Positions 62,003 through 64,000 of a stretch of DNA of 64,000 nt are shown piece by piece. Every line of letters starts with the position of its first letter. The first letter of the stretch is position 1. Origin of the DNA: Shewanella oneidensis MR-1 (lineage in GTDB: Bacteria > Pseudomonadota > Gammaproteobacteria > Enterobacterales > Shewanellaceae); contig NC_004347.2 in assembly GCF_000146165.2 (NCBI RefSeq), positions 310,001-374,000 on the forward strand, in the 5' to 3' direction. The position numbers were made by a program, and so were the translations under genes. The notes beneath the pieces are model-generated. The model was not told the origin of the DNA, made no database searches, and saw only the letters and a program-made list of their open reading frames with translations.

Positions 62003-63493
62003 GTGCTGTTAAAATCTCTTTTCTGCCTTCACGGGCGTGATTCCCGCCCCCGCTTTGTTGCTATCAGTGTTGGTGTCTATTTAGGCATTTCATTGGCTGT
62101 CGCCGCATTTGGGGCGAACTTTTTAATGTATCTTTTAGCGCTAGTGGGCCTACCTTTGCTTAGCTTAACTGCGCTGCGTCGTTTAACCGATGCGGCTAAG
62201 CCTAAGGCCTTAGTGGTGGTGCTTATTCTGCCGCTTATTGTGTTATTAGCGCTGCATATCGTGGCGGCACCGCCAGTATTGGCAATGTTAGGGTTAGTGT
62301 TGGGTGCTGGCGCAACGTTTTGGGGCGCTCGTTTTAGTTCGCCAACCTTAGTGGATTACCGTTTTGGTTATTATGGTCCGGCATTCGATACGCCAACCTC
62401 GCAGGCGATCCCTCGCCGCCGAGTTGAACCTGTGATCACGCCAAAGGCGGCCGCGGCGCAAAATGCGGCGCCTAATGCGTCAGTGGATGTTCCTGTTACT
62501 GCTCCGGTAGTGGCTGATACCCACGCAGAGCCAACCATTGCACCATCGGTGACTGCTCCAGAGCTTGAAGTACTAAGACAAGATGAGCTTCGCTTTGACG
62601 CCTTAACCAAGATGACTGCCAATCCAGCGGATTTTGTGGTGCCTGATACCGTAGTTGAAGGTCATGCCGATTTTCATCCCGCGAATAAGGGCCGAGTGGA
62701 GCAAGCCCGAATCGACATCGCCGATGTGGATCGAGTGCAGGTCAATTTACCGGACGAAGATGTTAAACGAGCGCCGCTTGATGCTGAGCAACGTGATGAG
62801 CCGGTATGGCGCTTTGATCCCAATGACGATGCTGAGGTATTTAATGATACCGAGCATGCTGAAGAAGTACGTCGTCGCCGCGCCGAAGCTAAAGAATCCG
62901 GTTCTATGACCGAATTGTTTAGGGGCGTTGCGGAGTTTTTCGCCCCTTATCGTCGTTACATTAAATTGCCTAAATTACCTAAGCTGGAACGCCGTTACTG
63001 GTTACCGGTTGGCGGCGGGGCGGGTGCGGTATTGTTAGTGCTGTTAGTGTGGGGATTATGGCCTAGTTCCGATGAGTCGCCGGCCGAAGAAGCCGTTCCT
63101 TCCGTGCCTTCAGCACCTATTGCTGCAAGCGATCGTGTGACCTTAGATCTGCCCGACGGTTTTTCGGTGGCGTTAGAGCAAGATGTGTTAATTATTCGCT
63201 GGTTGGGCGAACAGGGTAAGCCGCAAAATCTGTGGTCTATTGCCACGGCAAAGGGCGATAAGAGTTGTAGTGCATTAGTGTTTAATAATGGCACTGAATA
63301 TCGCACTATCACAGTGGATTTGCTTGCCGATTCTGCAACTGAGGCGCGTTTCACGCCGCTAGATACCGCCAGTATCATTACCGATTTAGCCCGCCGTGGC
63401 AGCATTGGTTTGTGTGGCTACAAGTTCAGTTTAAAGGGCAGCCAAGCAGTTTTAGAGCCAAACCGTGCCTTTGGAACTTATTTAGCCCGTTAA
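62003..63493 (+). CDS. DUF805-like membrane protein with long acidic linker, function unknown
   Basis: The frame opens at ATG 61943 with no ribosome binding site. GTG 62003 has AAGGAAGGG just upstream and begins LLKSLFCLHGRDSRPRFVAI, which I prefer (496 aa). The first ~120 residues hold three to four helices with GRDSRPRF and LPLLSLTALRRLTDAAK, resembling DUF805 (RxxFW ... RRLHD). A proline- and alanine-rich, then acidic, linker (about 130-330) leads to a lone helix (GGGAGAVLLVLLVWGLW) and a C-terminal ~125-residue beta-rich domain with two cysteines, probably periplasmic. The function is not recognised. Confidence 0.75.
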   Translation: MLLKSLFCLHGRDSRPRFVAISVGVYLGISLAVAAFGANFLMYLLALVGLPLLSLTALRRLTDAAKPKALVVVLILPLIVLLALHIVAAPPVLAMLGLVLGAGATFWGARFSSPTLVDYRFGYYGPAFDTPTSQAIPRRRVEPVITPKAAAAQNAAPNASVDVPVTAPVVADTHAEPTIAPSVTAPELEVLRQDELRFDALTKMTANPADFVVPDTVVEGHADFHPANKGRVEQARIDIADVDRVQVNLPDEDVKRAPLDAEQRDEPVWRFDPNDDAEVFNDTEHAEEVRRRRAEAKESGSMTELFRGVAEFFAPYRRYIKLPKLPKLERRYWLPVGGGAGAVLLVLLVWGLWPSSDESPAEEAVPSVPSAPIAASDRVTLDLPDGFSVALEQDVLIIRWLGEQGKPQNLWSIATAKGDKSCSALVFNNGTEYRTITVDLLADSATEARFTPLDTASIITDLARRGSIGLCGYKFSLKGSQAVLEPNRAFGTYLAR

Positions 63494-63651
63494 ATAGATA
63501 AAAAATCAGCTTAAATGCTAGTCAGGATTAGAGGGGTAGATTACACTTTTGCTCCTCTTTTTCTCCGATCTTGTGTTACATGCGCTCGCATAGCCGATGA
63601 CGGCGAGGTTCGGGAAAATTTCTTTAATACGAACTGAAAACTCAATCCCAC

Positions 63652-64000
63652 ATGAATACAGATTTGACCTTAGTCATTATGGCGGCGGGGCTAGGAAGCC
63701 GTTTTGGTGGCGACAAGCAATTGGCCTCCCTTGGCCCTTCGGGCGAACCCATGTTGGTGTTATCTATTTTATCGGCTATCCGCAGTGGATTTCAGCGCGC
63801 TGTTTTAGTGATCCGCCCAGAGCTTGAGGCGGAACTTACTGGGATATTGACGCAGTTTTTACCCGCAAACTTTGAATATCACTTTTGTTACCAGTCATTA
63901 AGTGATTTGCCACAAGACGCAAAGCTTGCTGATCTCAGCCATCGTTTAAAACCTTGGGGGACAGCACATGCGCTTTGGTGTGCCCGCGATTGGGTAAAAG
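63652..64000 (+). CDS. Nucleotidyltransferase, N-terminal part (cut by window end)
   Basis: 116 codons to the window edge. NTDLTLVIMAAGLGSRFGGDKQL shows, in its MAAGLGSRFGGDKQ part, the glycine-rich NTP-binding loop of the sugar-phosphate/MobA-like nucleotidyltransferase superfamily; GEPMLVLSILSAIRSGF and WGTAHALWCARDWV follow. It would use an NTP to activate a sugar phosphate or similar molecule. The substrate-specific half is missing, so specificity cannot be judged. ATG 63652 has no strong ribosome binding site but fits the conserved start. Confidence 0.8.
   Translation, partial: MNTDLTLVIMAAGLGSRFGGDKQLASLGPSGEPMLVLSILSAIRSGFQRAVLVIRPELEAELTGILTQFLPANFEYHFCYQSLSDLPQDAKLADLSHRLKPWGTAHALWCARDWVK

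Noticed and set aside
1..64000. CRISPR arrays, rRNA, tRNA or prophage
   Set aside because: No regular short repeats with spacers, no tRNA-like cloverleaf with conserved loop bases and no phage structural genes were seen by reading; no dedicated scan could be run.

Overview
The window is chromosomal DNA of a gammaproteobacterium, almost certainly Shewanella (S. oneidensis-like). The evidence is the combined gene content and order: an acnD-prpF type methylcitrate operon, speF-potE with its leader peptide, gmk-rpoZ-spoT-ridA, srkA-dsbA followed by zapB, yifB, and two tandem PlsC-type acyltransferases. I recognise these families from their protein sequences; no database search was run. Several open frames begin at upstream TTG or GTG codons, and I moved the start inward wherever a ribosome binding site or signal peptide favoured it.

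Layout. 1-1150 is accessory-looking: the tail of an Mrr-like nuclease, then about 820 bp holding a degenerate ~170-bp direct repeat on both sides of a cloverleaf-like inverted-repeat element. 1.2-8.7 kb: an outer-membrane barrel protein, a ThrE-type exporter, a MAPEG protein, the radical-SAM protein YgiQ and a porin. 8.8-12.8 kb: the ornithine decarboxylase operon speFL-speF-potE. 13.3-22.7 kb: small periplasmic, membrane and regulatory genes, including a secreted HExxH protein coupled to an acyltransferase-3, a SYLF protein, YgbA and DsrE proteins. 22.7-27.2 kb: selO, srkA, dsbA, a candidate small RNA gene and zapB. 27.3-31.4 kb: an NhaC-like antiporter, a Rid protein, rof and ilvE.

31.5-43.5 kb: a 1515-residue propeller/PAS/GGDEF/EAL protein, then the propionate (2-methylcitrate) operon prpF-acnD-prpC-prpB with a GntR regulator and three palindromic operator-like sites. 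43.7-54.0 kb: two acyltransferases, yifB, a DUF1963 protein, a DesK/NarL-type two-component system, a periplasmic TPR-like protein, a CaCA antiporter and an acyl-CoA synthetase. 54.3-57.7 kb: an alkylsulfatase gene split inside its signal peptide by a complete IS256-family element with an 8-bp target duplication. 57.8-61.4 kb: ridA-spoT-rpoZ-gmk, the stringent-response cluster. 61.6-64 kb: a ~270-bp nested inverted-repeat element, a membrane protein and a truncated nucleotidyltransferase.

The most informative non-obvious items are these: (1) an unlisted 34-codon SpeFL-like ornithine-sensing arrest peptide upstream of speF; (2) a compact small-RNA gene downstream of dsbA with a near-consensus promoter, an overlapping palindrome and an intrinsic terminator; (3) the precisely reconstructable IS256 interruption of the sulfatase gene; (4) two structured repeat elements of unknown type. 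No tRNA, rRNA, CRISPR array or prophage was seen.
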